Shown: piece after piece, positions 60,001 through 62,067 of the stretch | How positions within the stretch are numbered: position 1 is the first letter of the stretch | Layout of the letters: each line of letters begins with the position of its first letter | Translations under genes and position numbers: made by a program | The notes under the pieces: model-generated | Database searches by the model: none | Seen by the model: the letters and a program-made list of their open reading frames with translations, nothing else | Told to the model about the DNA's origin: nothing | DNA from: Callipepla californica brunnescens | Lineage: Eukaryota > Chordata > Aves > Galliformes > Odontophoridae | Reading direction: 5' to 3' | NCBI GenBank assembly: GCA_023055505.1 | Contig: JALIRH010000004.1 | Coordinates: 50,287,115 to 50,351,114 of the forward strand | Length of the DNA: 64,000 bases

Positions 60001-60053
60001 CTAACTCTGCCTTCCCACTTGCAGATGGTGTGGACCGGACCTCCACCATCTAG
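1..60053 (+). CDS. SAMD4A: SAMD4A (Smaug1) mRNA-binding translational repressor, 12 coding exons, 5' end outside window
   Basis: The joined coding sequence 2-77, 36131-36649, 47803-48066, 52059-52168, 52751-52837, 53948-54242, 54871-54956, 55608-55726, 56856-57057, 57328-57454, 58134-58217, 60025-60053 gives 665 residues and a TAG stop with no frameshift. Every junction joins in phase, and every intron is GT..AG. Order in the product: end of the N-terminal Smaug similarity region, Ser-rich linker, SAM domain (window residues about 287-352), variable linker, PHAT-like helical region (about 440-515) and a conserved C-terminus ending DGVDRTSTI. Family knowledge: Smaug SAM domains bind hairpins with a CNGG-type loop in target mRNAs and recruit deadenylation and repression factors in cytoplasmic granules. 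The paralogue SAMD4B fits less well: the stretches [16 protein letters not shown] and [14 protein letters not shown] are SAMD4A-type. About 40 N-terminal residues, the start codon and the promoter lie left of base 1. Confidence 0.97.
105..207 (+). repeat. Polypyrimidine T/C low-complexity tract
   Basis: T-runs of 10 or more near 110-121 and 151-162 are followed by a C13-A-C5 run at 189-207. The tract lies just inside the first intron, 30-130 bases after the donor. On the minus (template) strand the C-runs are G-runs able to form G-quadruplex or R-loop structures; that is an inference from composition. Confidence 0.85.
385..410 (+). repeat. C9-TCTCCT-C11 homopolymer tract
   Basis: Two C-runs, of nine and eleven bases, are separated by six pyrimidines. 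The complementary strand has long G-runs with quadruplex potential. The position is about 300 bases into the intron. No coding meaning: the open frame through it is a homopolymer artefact. Confidence 0.85.
1050..1270. promoter_or_regulatory. CpG-rich patch, probably edge of the promoter-proximal island
   Basis: This segment has many CpG dinucleotides, such as those around GGGGCGGGAGGAGCGCGG and GCCGAGCCGCCCGCCCGC, far above the rest of the intron. It includes a GC-box-like GGGGCGGG. It lies about 1 kb downstream of the first visible exon, so it may be a shore of the upstream promoter island or an intronic regulatory element. No transcription start can be assigned from sequence alone. Confidence 0.4.
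1443..1850. repeat. Minisatellite, about 43-bp unit, roughly 9-10 diverged copies
   Basis: Copies begin with variants of GTTCTGGTTGTGTTTTGGG followed by TGTCC and CTGTGG-type segments. Unit starts can be seen near 1443, 1483, 1524 and 1567, then near 1667, 1711 and 1752, so the spacing is 40-44 bases, with an expanded unit near 1600. The G/T versus C/A strand asymmetry is strong. Diverged copies argue for an old array. Open frames on both strands across it are a by-product of the periodic sequence. Confidence 0.85.
2989..3078 (-). mobile_element. CR1 LINE 3'-end fragment
   Basis: The + strand reads GGAATCGTTAATG...AGAAGACCTCTAAGATCCCCAGGTCCAACCCC..., the reverse complement of the CR1 3' tail. 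About 90 bases; 5'-truncated. Confidence 0.75.
4561..4835 (-). mobile_element. CR1 LINE 3' fragment
   Basis: Successive CR1 minus-orientation blocks are visible: CACGTCCCTCAGTGCCACAT, CCTGGGCAGCTGTGTCAGTG, GAAGAAATCCTTCCTGCTAT and CACCTCTCATCCTATCGCTG, in consensus order. The terminal 8-mer end is missing or eroded. Confidence 0.85.
6339..6475 (-). mobile_element. CR1 LINE fragment (different subfamily tail)
   Basis: GGATCACCAGGTCCAACTCC followed by TGGCTCTGTATGAG and CCTGTGTCAGAGCTGTGTCC matches the CR1 group whose tail reads 'gtccaactcctggc'. The element at 55333 shows the same subfamily. Confidence 0.65.
6840..7200. other. AT-rich repeat-free block, candidate conserved noncoding element
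   Basis: Between CR1 copies sits a stretch rich in TAATT/ATTTA-type words with little simple repetition, such as AAATGAATGAACTTAAAATA and CCTTTTAAACACTTTAAC. The composition resembles conserved vertebrate intronic enhancers. No alignment could be run, so this is a composition-based suggestion only. Confidence 0.22.
7357..7424 (-). mobile_element. CR1 LINE 3'-end fragment
   Basis: AGAATCAGAATTAAGAGGGC and GTCCAACCCTAACCCATCCC match the reverse-complement CR1 tail. It abuts a longer CR1 copy in the opposite orientation that starts near 7440. Confidence 0.6.
7440..8240 (+). pseudogene. Decayed CR1 LINE with ORF2 C-terminal remnant
   Basis: This is the longest CR1 copy in the window. One frame reads [20 protein letters not shown] then CRVLHMGG, and the next part reads [20 protein letters not shown]. 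Both match the end of the CR1 reverse transcriptase ORF. Further on, [12 protein letters not shown] and [15 protein letters not shown] continue in other frames. In-frame stops and frameshifts show it is dead. The 3' end includes a GCTGCCCAGAGAGGTGGTGG block; the terminal repeats are eroded. It is 5'-truncated, as is usual for CR1. Confidence 0.88.
8501..8616 (+). mobile_element. CR1 LINE 3'-end fragment
   Basis: GGATGGATCAGGCCCTGGGC, then TGTTCATTGCAGGGGATTTG, then AAGGATTCTTTGATTCCTCA: CR1 tail in sense orientation ending in a diverged ATTCTRTG motif. Confidence 0.8.
9920..10020 (-). mobile_element. CR1 LINE fragment
   Basis: CAGGCTGCCCAGGGCCCCAT followed by CACCTCCAGGGATGGGACAC is the reverse-complement CR1 3' region upstream of the tail. 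Confidence 0.7.
10083..10160 (-). mobile_element. CR1 LINE 3'-end fragment
   Basis: GGAATCATAGAGCGATAGAA with the following GGTTGGAGGGGACCCTGAAA is the reverse-complement CR1 terminus, including two copies of the terminal octamer-like repeat. Confidence 0.8.
12500..12805 (+). mobile_element. CR1 LINE 3' fragment with ORF2 remnant
   Basis: GACTTGGGTGCTCTGGTGGC, ACCACGAGCCAGCAGCGTGC and CCTGGTGGCCAAGAGGCCCA are from the ORF2 end. AACTTGCTTTAGCAGGGTTT and CAAGGTCCCCTCCAGCCGTG are the 3' tail. An internal deletion joins the two parts near 12610-12640. Confidence 0.85.
14071..14275 (-). mobile_element. CR1 LINE 3' fragment
   Basis: TAGAATCATTCAGTTTGGAA, CCAACCCCAGCCCACCCCAC, CACATCCCTCAGTGCCACAT and TCCCTGGGCAGCTGTGCCAG appear in reverse-complement CR1 order. 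A well-preserved copy. Confidence 0.9.
15115..15335 (+). mobile_element. CR1 LINE 3' fragment
   Basis: GGATATTAGGAAGAATTTCT, TGGCACAGCTGCCCAGGGAA, GTGGCACTGAGGGATGTGGG and ATTTTATGATCC form the sense-strand CR1 3' region. Confidence 0.88.
16482..16550 (-). mobile_element. CR1 LINE 3'-end fragment
   Basis: CATCGTAGAATGGTTTGAGT and TGGAAGAGACCTTTAAAGGC are the reverse-complement CR1 terminus. Short copy. Confidence 0.75.
17825..18210 (+). promoter_or_regulatory. CpG-rich patch followed by a TATA-type palindrome; candidate intronic promoter
   Basis: About two dozen CpGs occur between 17825 and 18110, a density otherwise seen only near 1.1 kb and 25.5 kb. At 18197-18208 a perfect 12-bp palindrome CCTTATATAAGG contains the TATA-box match TATATAA. 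An AP-1/CRE-like TGAGTCAT lies near 18089. No downstream coding exon with a clear start and donor was recognised. If transcripts start here they would splice to the 36131 exon. The promoter call is inference. Confidence 0.28.
18843..19040 (-). mobile_element. CR1 LINE 3' fragment
   Basis: TGTCATAGAATGGTTTGAGT, AGCAGGGACATCCCCAGCTC and CATCAGTGCTCAGAGCCCAT mark the CR1 group with the 'chance of gctctgagcac' tail, in reverse complement. Confidence 0.85.
19723..19787 (-). mobile_element. CR1 LINE fragment, left arm of an inverted CR1 pair
   Basis: CATCCGACCTGGCCTTAAAG, then ACCTCCAAGGACGGGGTACC and TTTGTGCAGCCTG, is CR1 in reverse complement. It is fused directly to a sense copy that starts at 19789. 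Confidence 0.7.
19789..19957 (+). mobile_element. CR1 LINE 3' fragment, right arm of an inverted CR1 pair
   Basis: GAGCAGGCTGCCTGAGGAAG, CATCCCTGGAGGTGCCCAAG, GGAACTGGATGATCTTTAAG and CTTCCAACCCAAGCCC are sense-strand CR1. Confidence 0.82.
20365..20628 (+). mobile_element. CR1 LINE 3' fragment
   Basis: TCAAGTTGCACCAGGGGAGG, TTGGATATTGGCAGATATCT and AGAATGATTCTGTGATTCC are a full CR1 3' tail in sense orientation. A TA-rich microsatellite begins exactly at its 3' end. Confidence 0.9.
20627..20673. repeat. (TA/TG)n microsatellite at a CR1 3' terminus
   Basis: Alternating ATATATGTATAT, GTGTTTGTGTGTATATATG and related words run for about 45 bases immediately after the CR1 octamer end. Confidence 0.85.
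21150..21640. other. AT-rich repeat-free block, candidate conserved noncoding element
   Basis: About 490 bases with no CR1 or simple repeat, containing motifs such as TTGATTGG-like words, TAATCAAAG and ATTTATTTCTAAG. Composition is the only evidence. It is a reasonable place to look for conservation but has no assignable function. Confidence 0.22.
21837..22100 (+). mobile_element. CR1 LINE 3' fragment
   Basis: AGTTGCACCAGGAGAGGTTC, CTGGATATTGGGAAACATTT, GGGTGCCTAGGGAGTAATGG and GTGGTTCTGTGATTCTGACA are CR1 in sense orientation down to the terminal octamers. Confidence 0.9.
22415..22530 (+). mobile_element. CR1 LINE fragment
   Basis: GGCACTGGCACAGGTTGCCC, AGAGAGGTGATGATGCCCCA, GACACCCAAGGTCAGGGCAC and GAGCTGTGGGTGTTCATTGC: CR1 in sense orientation, lacking the terminus. 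Confidence 0.82.
24321..24412 (+). mobile_element. CR1 LINE 3'-end fragment
   Basis: TTGTGGTTGGCAACCCTGCC, GAGGTGGTCTTTGAGGCCCC and TTCCAACCCAGGCCATTCTA are the sense-strand CR1 tail. Confidence 0.82.
24616..24806 (+). mobile_element. CR1 LINE 3' fragment
   Basis: GGTGGTGGAGTCACTGAGCC, GATGTCTTCAAGGAACGTTT, GGATGGTTGGACTGCATGAT and ACGATTCCACGATTCC are sense-strand CR1 with a diverged terminus. Confidence 0.88.
25125..25182 (+). mobile_element. CR1 LINE 3' terminus
   Basis: TTGACTTGGTGGTCTTTTCC and AGCTGTAACAGTTCTGTGAT are the last 60 bases of a CR1 tail. Confidence 0.65.
25480..25660. promoter_or_regulatory. Intronic CpG-rich patch
   Basis: CpGs become dense in the segment that includes GCCGGCGTTGCGGAGCGCGC and GCAGTGCGCGACGG, about 14 in 100 bases, against a CpG-poor background. 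It is free of CR1. It could be a small CpG island or alternative promoter or enhancer. No TATA box or exon start was found. Confidence 0.28.
26168..26335 (+). mobile_element. CR1 LINE 3' fragment
   Basis: CATCCCTGGAGACACCCAAG, GGCTCTGAGCACCTGGTGGA, GGTCCCTTCCAACTCAAACA and ATTCCACAGTTCTG are sense-strand CR1 to its terminus. Confidence 0.9.
26800..27030. promoter_or_regulatory. Repeat-free block with octamer and AP-1 motifs; candidate enhancer
   Basis: At 26956-26963 there is an exact octamer ATTTGCAT (POU factor site), and at 26965-26971 an exact AP-1 site TGAGTCA, one base apart. The surrounding bases keep several CpGs and lack repeats. Motif occurrences alone are weak evidence; the tight spacing and the repeat-free setting are why it is recorded. 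Confidence 0.28.
27540..27840. promoter_or_regulatory. AT-rich block with MEF2-like and GATA-like sites; candidate muscle enhancer
   Basis: TTATTTTTAG at 27674-27683 fits the MEF2 consensus YTA(A/T)4TAR. CAGATAATTA near 27740 and CTTATCTGCAT near 27774 carry GATA cores. GTTTATAAATAG lies near 27545. Smaug1 is reported to act in muscle in mammals, which makes the motif mix plausible, but this is inference from motifs. Confidence 0.25.
27939..28050 (-). mobile_element. CR1 LINE 3'-end fragment
   Basis: CACAGAATCATAGAATGACA, TCATTCAGGTTGGAAAAGAC and CTCCAAGGTCACCACGTCCG are the reverse-complement CR1 terminus with two octamer copies. Confidence 0.88.
28530..28740 (-). mobile_element. CR1 LINE 3' fragment
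   Basis: TGTAGAATAGTTTGGGATGG, AAGGGACCTTCAGGATCATG and TGCCCAGGGCCCTATCCAAC, then GAACACCTCTGTGGATGGGC, run in reverse-complement CR1 order. Confidence 0.86.
29263..29318 (+). mobile_element. CR1 LINE 3' terminus
   Basis: GTTGGACGAGATGATCTTGT, AAGTCCTTCCCAACCTTGTG and ATTCAATGATTCA are the sense-strand CR1 end. Confidence 0.8.
29395..29455 (+). mobile_element. CR1 LINE 3' terminus
   Basis: GAGATCCCTTCCAACCCAGG with CCATTCTGTGATC is a very short sense-strand CR1 end, 80 bases after another one. Confidence 0.6.
29581..29627. repeat. 47-base inverted repeat / hairpin
   Basis: TTGCTAGGGAG at 29581-29591 is the exact reverse complement of CTCCCTAGCAA at 29617-29627. Inside, TGATAC and GTATTA can add six to seven more pairs (one wobble) around a GTG loop, after an asymmetric bulge. 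The outer arms resemble RFX X-box half-sites. No CR1 or tandem repeat overlaps it. It could be a tiny MITE remnant, a paired transcription factor site or an RNA hairpin. Confidence 0.7.
31330..31592 (-). mobile_element. CR1 LINE 3' fragment
   Basis: GGCATTCAGATTGGAAGAGA, CACATCCCTCAGTGCCACCT, CTCCCTGGGCAGCCTGTACC, TCCTAATATCCAACTTGAAC and CCATTACCTCTCATCCTATA are reverse-complement CR1 in order. Confidence 0.9.
33230..33720. other. AT-rich repeat-free block, candidate conserved noncoding element
   Basis: It contains runs such as CTATAATAAAACAGTAATTT, TTAATTGTTGTCC and CTCATAAATCGCACATCATT with no CR1 or simple repeats. The profile is like other conserved intronic blocks. No exon with acceptable splice sites was recognised. 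Unverified. Confidence 0.22.
35042..35284 (+). mobile_element. CR1 LINE 3' fragment, nearest copy upstream of the 519-nt exon
   Basis: GGCCTCAAGTTACTCTAGGA, GGGGGTCACCATCCCTGGAG, GGAGATCTCTTCCAACCTGA and ATGACTCTATGATTCTGTCA are sense-strand CR1 to the terminus. It lies about 850 bases upstream of the exon at 36131 and is opposite in orientation to the next copies downstream of that exon (38888 and 40288). Confidence 0.9.
36006..36072. repeat. 31-bp tandem duplication upstream of the exon at 36131
   Basis: GTATTTACCCTGCCTGAGTC and the next 11 bases occur at 36006-36036 and again at 36037-36067 with one difference, and a third copy starts at 36068 with GTATTAGATC. The array ends about 60 bases before the acceptor, so it borders the branch-point region. 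Confidence 0.93.
36131..36649 (+). CDS. SAMD4A: SAMD4A coding exon, 519 nt: end of N-terminal domain and Ser/Gln-rich linker
   Basis: It follows CAACAG and completes the split glycine codon (G|GA). It encodes window residues 27-198 and ends in a split isoleucine codon at the donor A|GTAAGT. Residues 27-110 or so are helical ([20 protein letters not shown]..., ...[20 protein letters not shown]...), the SSR part of Smaug1. The rest is a polar, probably disordered linker with [23 protein letters not shown] and a Ser/Thr-rich end. Length is divisible by three and the phase is 1-1, so skipping or circularising it keeps the frame. Read-through of the donor would add about 26 codons before a stop at 36727-36729. 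Confidence 0.97.
38888..38985 (-). mobile_element. CR1 LINE 3'-end fragment
   Basis: GGTAGAATCGTTAGGAAAAG, CCAGCCCCAGCCCACCCCCA and CATGTCCCTCAGTGCCACAT are the reverse-complement CR1 end. It is the first CR1 downstream of the 519-nt exon. Confidence 0.85.
40288..40552 (-). mobile_element. CR1 LINE 3' fragment
   Basis: GAATCATTCAGGATGGAAAA, CATGTCCCTCAGTGCCACAT, CCTCCCTGGGCACTGTGCCA, TTCCTAATACGTAACCTGAA and TACCTCTTGTCCTATCACTA are reverse-complement CR1 in order. It covers the same part of the element as the sense copy at 35042-35284. Confidence 0.9.
41650..41748 (-). mobile_element. CR1 LINE 3'-end fragment
   Basis: ATAGAATCATTAAGGTTGAA, AAAGACCACTAAGATCATCT and AGTCCAACCATCAACCCATC are a little-diverged reverse-complement CR1 end, among the youngest-looking copies here. 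Confidence 0.92.
42330..42900. other. AT-rich repeat-free block, candidate conserved noncoding element
   Basis: It contains CTATTTAATTAACTTCTGAC, GAAATTCTTTTAATCGTTGC, GAATGCAAATGGATCGAATG and CTGTAATCAATGGTTCATTT: homeodomain-type TAATTA words, an octamer-like ATGCAAAT and no repeats. This is the strongest such block by eye. No function can be assigned without alignment. Confidence 0.27.
43350..43585 (-). mobile_element. CR1 LINE 3' fragment
   Basis: AATCACAGAATCATTAAAGC, CAGCCCACCCCACCATGCCC, CACGTCCCTCAGTGCCACAT, CTCCCTGGGCAGCTGTGCCA and CCCTCTCACCCTATCAGCAG are reverse-complement CR1. Confidence 0.9.
45965..46115 (+). mobile_element. CR1 LINE 3' fragment
   Basis: GATGTCCCATCCCTGGAGAC, GAGCTCTGAGCACCTGATGG, GTTCATTGCAGGGGAGTGGG and AAAGGACTCTGTGATTCTGT are sense-strand CR1 to the terminus. 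Confidence 0.9.
46674..46895 (-). mobile_element. CR1 LINE 3' fragment
   Basis: GAGTCATAGAATTGTTAAGG, CACATCCCTCAGTGCCACAT, GGGCAGCTGTGCCACTGCAT and CATTACCTCTCACCCTTAAT are reverse-complement CR1. Confidence 0.9.
47698..47737. repeat. T-run and (TA)n simple repeat upstream of exon
   Basis: T9 is followed by ATATATATATAAATATTATA and a further T-run. It ends about 65 bases before the acceptor at 47802 and may affect branch-point use. Confidence 0.85.
47803..48066 (+). CDS. SAMD4A: SAMD4A coding exon, 264 nt: Ser/Pro-rich linker before the SAM domain
   Basis: The acceptor TTTTTTTTCAG joins A|TT (isoleucine) and the reading continues [20 protein letters not shown] through [16 protein letters not shown] to the donor G|GTGAGT. 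It encodes window residues 200-286. The segment is low in hydrophobic residues and rich in Ser, Pro and His, so it is likely disordered. LKRSVSLTP is a basic-Ser motif of the kind used by basophilic kinases and 14-3-3 proteins (inference). The exon has 264 bases and phase 1-1, so skipping it deletes 88 residues in frame and joins the preceding linker to the SAM domain. Confidence 0.97.
48067..52058 (+). other. SAMD4A: SAMD4A intron (3,992 bp)
   Basis: Donor GTGAGT at 48067; acceptor TGTGCTGCAG ending at 52058; phase 1. One CR1 fragment lies at 50598-50705. The remainder (48070-50590 and 50710-52050) holds no recognisable gene, repeat or RNA. Open frames in it lack splice support. Confidence 0.93.
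50598..50705 (-). mobile_element. CR1 LINE fragment
   Basis: GTGTGGGTTGGAAGGGACCA, CCAACCACTGCCATGGGCTG and CCCATCCAGCACTGCCAGGG match the reverse-complement CR1 tail and upstream part, diverged. Confidence 0.75.
52059..52168 (+). CDS. SAMD4A: SAMD4A coding exon, 110 nt: first half of SAM domain
   Basis: It completes the split aspartate codon (G|AT), then reads [20 protein letters not shown] and [16 protein letters not shown], window residues 287-323. These are SAM helices 1-4. The [10 protein letters not shown] motif is the hallmark first helix of Smaug SAM domains. The donor is CAA|GTAGGT, leaving phase 0. Confidence 0.97.
52169..52750 (+). other. SAMD4A: SAMD4A intron (582 bp) splitting the SAM domain
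   Basis: Donor GTAGGT; acceptor GCTCTTCTTCCAG ending at 52750; phase 0. No repeats or other features seen. Confidence 0.95.
52751..52837 (+). CDS. SAMD4A: SAMD4A coding exon, 87 nt: second half of SAM domain with RNA-binding loop
   Basis: It encodes 29 residues, [20 protein letters not shown] and QNLLKSLER (window residues 324-352). In Smaug family structures the basic stretch at the start of this segment (K, R, H, K around TKGARHK) and the following helix form the surface that contacts the hairpin loop of the target mRNA. All these basic residues are present. Donor AGG|GTAAGT; phase 0-0, so skipping would keep frame but destroy the SAM fold. Confidence 0.97.
53325..53395 (-). mobile_element. 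CR1 LINE 3'-end fragment
   Basis: ACTCATAGCAGAGAATGGCT and CAGGTTGGGAAGGACCTGGT are a diverged reverse-complement CR1 end. Confidence 0.65.
53715..53880 (+). mobile_element. CR1 LINE 3' fragment
   Basis: GCTGTGGGTGCCCCATCCCT, GGAGGTGCCTGAGGCCATGG, TCTTCCAACCCAAACCATCC and CATGATTAG are sense-strand CR1, ending 68 bases before the next exon. Confidence 0.86.
53948..54242 (+). CDS. SAMD4A: SAMD4A coding exon, 295 nt: post-SAM helix, variable linker, start of PHAT-like region
   Basis: It opens [20 protein letters not shown] then TPIKAYSS (window residues 353-380), the conserved helical extension after the SAM domain. It then runs through a Ser/His/Gly/Asp-rich linker (about residues 381-435) whose sequence differs strongly from what I recall of the mammalian linker. 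It ends in the conserved [13 protein letters not shown] with a split valine codon at G|GTGAGC. The linker is likely disordered and poorly constrained; the flanks are near-invariant in the family. Confidence 0.96.
54243..54870 (+). other. SAMD4A: SAMD4A intron (628 bp)
   Basis: Donor GTGAGC; acceptor TTTTCTTTCTTGCAG ending at 54870, a strong pyrimidine tract; phase 1. No repeats or other features seen. Confidence 0.95.
54871..54956 (+). CDS. SAMD4A: SAMD4A coding exon, 86 nt: PHAT-like region, first part
   Basis: It completes valine (G|TG) and reads [20 protein letters not shown] then IDKCLIHE, window residues 451-479. This is the helical region C-terminal of the SAM domain that in Drosophila Smaug is called the PHAT (pseudo-HEAT) domain and that supports RNA binding. 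Donor GAG|GTGAGT. Confidence 0.97.
54957..55607 (+). other. SAMD4A: SAMD4A intron (651 bp)
   Basis: Donor GTGAGT; acceptor after a run of about 18 T followed by GGGGTGGACAG, ending at 55607. The G-rich insert between the T-run and the AG is unusual for an acceptor. One CR1 fragment lies at 55333-55485. Confidence 0.94.
55333..55485 (-). mobile_element. CR1 LINE fragment
   Basis: TCATAGAATATCCTGTGTTG, GAAGGGACCCATAAGGATCA, TGGAGTCCAACTCCTGGCTC and CCGCACAGGACCACCCAAAA are reverse-complement CR1 of the same tail type as 6339-6475, but much better preserved. Confidence 0.92.
55608..55726 (+). CDS. SAMD4A: SAMD4A coding exon, 119 nt: PHAT-like region, second part
   Basis: It reads [20 protein letters not shown] then [19 protein letters not shown], window residues 480-518, ending in a split serine codon at AG|GTACGT. 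The amphipathic helices and the [11 protein letters not shown] motif are strongly conserved in Smaug1/2. The 119-nt length means skipping it would shift the frame. Confidence 0.97.
55727..56855 (+). other. SAMD4A: SAMD4A intron (1,129 bp)
   Basis: Donor GTACGT; acceptor TTTTCTCTCTCCGCAG ending at 56855; phase 2. One CR1 end lies at 56318-56410. Nothing else is recognisable. Confidence 0.95.
56318..56410 (-). mobile_element. CR1 LINE 3'-end fragment
   Basis: GATCGTAGAGTGTCCTGGCT, TGGAAGAGACTTTAAAGGTG and TTCCAACCCTGCCATGGGCA are the reverse-complement CR1 end. Confidence 0.83.
56856..57057 (+). CDS. SAMD4A: SAMD4A coding exon, 202 nt: basic Gly/Pro-rich C-terminal region
   Basis: It completes serine (AG|C) and reads [20 protein letters not shown] then [13 protein letters not shown] and on to ILKQGRQ, window residues 519-586. 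It is rich in Arg, Gly, Ser and Pro, likely disordered, with conserved islands [13 protein letters not shown] and RRNPRQ. The GC content is notably higher than in the earlier exons. Donor CAG|GTTGGT, a weaker 5' splice site than its neighbours. Confidence 0.96.
57058..57327 (+). other. SAMD4A: SAMD4A intron (270 bp)
   Basis: Donor GTTGGT; acceptor TTCTTTGTGTCCCACAG ending at 57327; phase 0. GC-rich with no repeats; the shortest intron in the window. Confidence 0.95.
57328..57454 (+). CDS. SAMD4A: SAMD4A coding exon, 127 nt: conserved C-terminal Ser/Arg-rich motif
   Basis: It reads [20 protein letters not shown] then [20 protein letters not shown] and QP, window residues 587-628. It is one of the most conserved stretches of Smaug1/2. 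RTRSLP and QRTRS are basic-Ser motifs that could be kinase or 14-3-3 sites (inference). Ends in a split glutamate codon at G|GTAGGG. Confidence 0.97.
57455..58133 (+). other. SAMD4A: SAMD4A intron (679 bp)
   Basis: Donor GTAGGG; acceptor GCTGTCTCTTACAG ending at 58133; phase 1. No repeats recognised apart from a G10 run near 58025. Confidence 0.95.
58134..58217 (+). CDS. SAMD4A: SAMD4A coding exon, 84 nt: C-terminal helix
   Basis: It completes glutamate (G|AG) and reads [20 protein letters not shown] then MTEHALS, window residues 629-656, ending in a split aspartate codon at G|GTGAGC. Eighty-four bases and phase 1-1, so it is another symmetric exon. Confidence 0.97.
58218..60024 (+). other. 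SAMD4A: SAMD4A last intron (1,807 bp)
   Basis: Donor GTGAGC; acceptor CCTTCCCACTTGCAG ending at 60024; phase 1. It contains an AAT/AGT/AGC microsatellite at 59124-59183 and otherwise GC-rich sequence without recognisable repeats or genes. Long minus-strand open frames here are repeat artefacts. Confidence 0.94.
59124..59183. repeat. (AAT)n with (AGT/AGC)n interruption, trinucleotide microsatellite
   Basis: Perfect AAT units, then AGTAGCAGCAGTAGT, then AAT units again for about 60 bases. It produces spurious poly-Asn/Ser and poly-Leu frames. Likely polymorphic in length. Confidence 0.93.
60025..60053 (+). CDS. SAMD4A: SAMD4A terminal coding exon with stop codon
   Basis: It completes aspartate (G|AT) and reads GVDRTSTI and TAG at 60051-60053. 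The C-terminus DGVDRTSTI is the characteristic Smaug1 ending. The exon continues as 3'UTR. Confidence 0.97.
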
Positions 60054-60288
60054 AGGAGGACAGCGGCGGTGCTGGTGGGAGAACAACTGCTGCGGGTCCA
60101 GCGGCGAGGTCGGGGCACGGGAGCCTCAGAGACAGCTTGCATCCTCTCTGTCTTTCTCTCTCTCTTTCTCTCTTTTCTCCTGTTTTAATTTGGTGAACGT
60201 GTAGACTGTCCTTGTGAACATACCATTAGACTTGGAATTTGTGTTGTCCTTTCTTACATCCGTGCTAAAAAAAAAAGCAAAACAGAAA

Positions 60289-60313
60289 GGGGGTTTGGGG
60301 GGAGGGGGGGGGG
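60289..60313 (+). other. SAMD4A: G-quadruplex candidate in the 3'UTR
   Basis: G5-TTT-G6-A-G10 on the transcribed-sense strand, easily providing four G-tracts of three or more with short loops. It lies 236 bases after the stop codon, so it would be in the mature mRNA. Structure is predicted from the pattern only. Confidence 0.75.
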
Positions 60314-60849
60314 AATGGCAAAGAAAGAAATGATGCAGAGAAAAACAAACAGCAAAAAACGCCTGGGGAGGGCGGGGGGTGCGGCTGAAAAATGCTGACA
60401 CTGAGGTTTTGCTGCAGTGAATGTCACCTGCGTGTGACCAAAGCCCTTTGGGGTGGATTTGCCATAGGGAACCCCCGGGCGCTGCCTCCTGCCCGGCCCT
60501 GTCCTCATCCCATCGAGGCCGGGCTGTAGCCTATGCAAAAAAAAAAAACAAACAAAAACAAAACGCCCTGTGGGATGCGCGGCCGAATCACCCAAACCAA
60601 ACCGAAACGAAGATCAGCAAAGACAAAAGCTGCCTTTCGCCTTTTGCAAAGAGCTCCGTCTGTCGGTGCCGGGCCGTGTCCGTCTGCCCGGCCGCCCTCG
60701 CTCCGGACGATGGCGAAGGGCCGGGGACGTCGCTGAGGGGCGATGCGGTGAGCAGTGCGTGTCCGTGTGTCTGTCCTGTGAGCGTGGTAGTGGAGGTGCT
60801 GCAGCGTGGCTTTGCACATCTGCCCAGCCTGCCCAAACCGCCCCTGGCT

Positions 60850-61000
60850 CGTGGCATCGCACAGGGGTTGGGTTGGAAGGGGTTGTGAGGGCCGTGTGCT
60901 TCCACCGTGTTGCACAGGGCCCCGTCCATGGCCTTGGCCACCAGCAGGGATGGACCTCGCCATCCTCTGGGTAAAGAATTTCCCACTGAAAACCCGTTAG
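60850..61000 (-). mobile_element. CR1 LINE fragment inside the 3'UTR
   Basis: GTTGGGTTGGAAGGGGTTGT, GGGCCCCGTCCATGGCCTTG, CCACCAGCAGGGATGG and GGTAAAGAATTTC follow the reverse-complement CR1 order, diverged. It is transcribed antisense to the element as part of the SAMD4A mRNA. Confidence 0.72.
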
Positions 61001-61474
61001 ATCTGGGTTTCTCCAGGCCTGGGATGGCGTGGTCCTGCCCGCCAGGCAAAGGGACGTTTTGGAAGAGCAGAACCAACCGAGTGTGAGCGAGCACCAAAAC
61101 CCAGCCCCGTTATGGGGCATAAAAAGCACCAGGGAGGGGACGTGGATGGCGGCCACCACCCCCTAATGGCCTCAGTGGAGGAGCTGAGTAACAACTAAAG
61201 AAATATGAATGCTCAGTGCTGGAAGTCAATGGTCGCGGTGCCCTCTGGGTGGGTTTTGCTGTGAGCCCTGCTAATGGAAGGGTGTGTGGGCAATGGGACT
61301 TGGTCCCTACTGATATCTGAAGCGGTTGGGTTCCCAATATTGGCTCAACCAACGGGCAGCTGTACCCGGGCTCCAGTGGCACCAGTGCTGCTCCTATGGG
61401 TGCTGAGCAGGGCTGGTTGCGCAGCTCCTGGGTGATGTGCAGATCCATTGGCGATGCAGCATTTTTAGGTAGTT

Positions 61475-61522
61475 TTATATACATCCGTATATATATATGG
61501 ACGTGTACACATCTATATATAT
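61475..61522. repeat. TA-rich simple repeat in the 3'UTR
   Basis: TTTTATATACATCCG is followed by TATATATATATGG, then GTACACATCTATATATATC. The two TA-rich halves are partly self-complementary and could fold in the mRNA. Confidence 0.8.
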
Positions 61523-62067
61523 CTGAAGAAGTGCCAAATGCAATGTTTTCCGTTGGCTGGTCCTTGGTTTGCTGTTGACTGGAAGGCGTTGGGGCGATGT
61601 TTACGTGGGGGAGAGGAGGAGAAGCAAGGTGGGAGGTGCTATGGGACGAGCGGGGCAGGACGGCACGAGGAAGGCCCAAAATCCTATTTATTCCTTTGCT
61701 GAATATAGAAACAGAGGTTATCTGATTGTTAAAGAGAGATTATTTTGGATATATTACATGTGGACGTGCTATGGCTGGTAACCATGATGATGTCTGTTAT
61801 GAACAACCGCCAAATAATTCAGGTTTTCTGTGGCTTTTTTTTTTTTCCTCTCTTTTTTTTTCTCAAAGCTTCTTTTCCATTGGCAGTGTATGGGTCAATG
61901 ACTCTTGCGTTTGCTGTTTCTTGTTTTTAAGTGAGAAAAAAGCAGCTTCACTTTCCATTTCTGGGCTCTGTCGGAGACCTGCGCTGAGTGCGGGTAACAG
62001 CGGAGCTCTGTTAAAAGAAACCATGGAAGTCCTGATATTTATAAGAAAGACACACGCATACGTACGC

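Noticed and set aside
1..60053. SAMD4B (Smaug2) as the identity of the gene
   Set aside because: The N-terminal and linker sequences (for example [14 protein letters not shown] and [15 protein letters not shown]) and the VDRTSTI ending match Smaug1 better than Smaug2.
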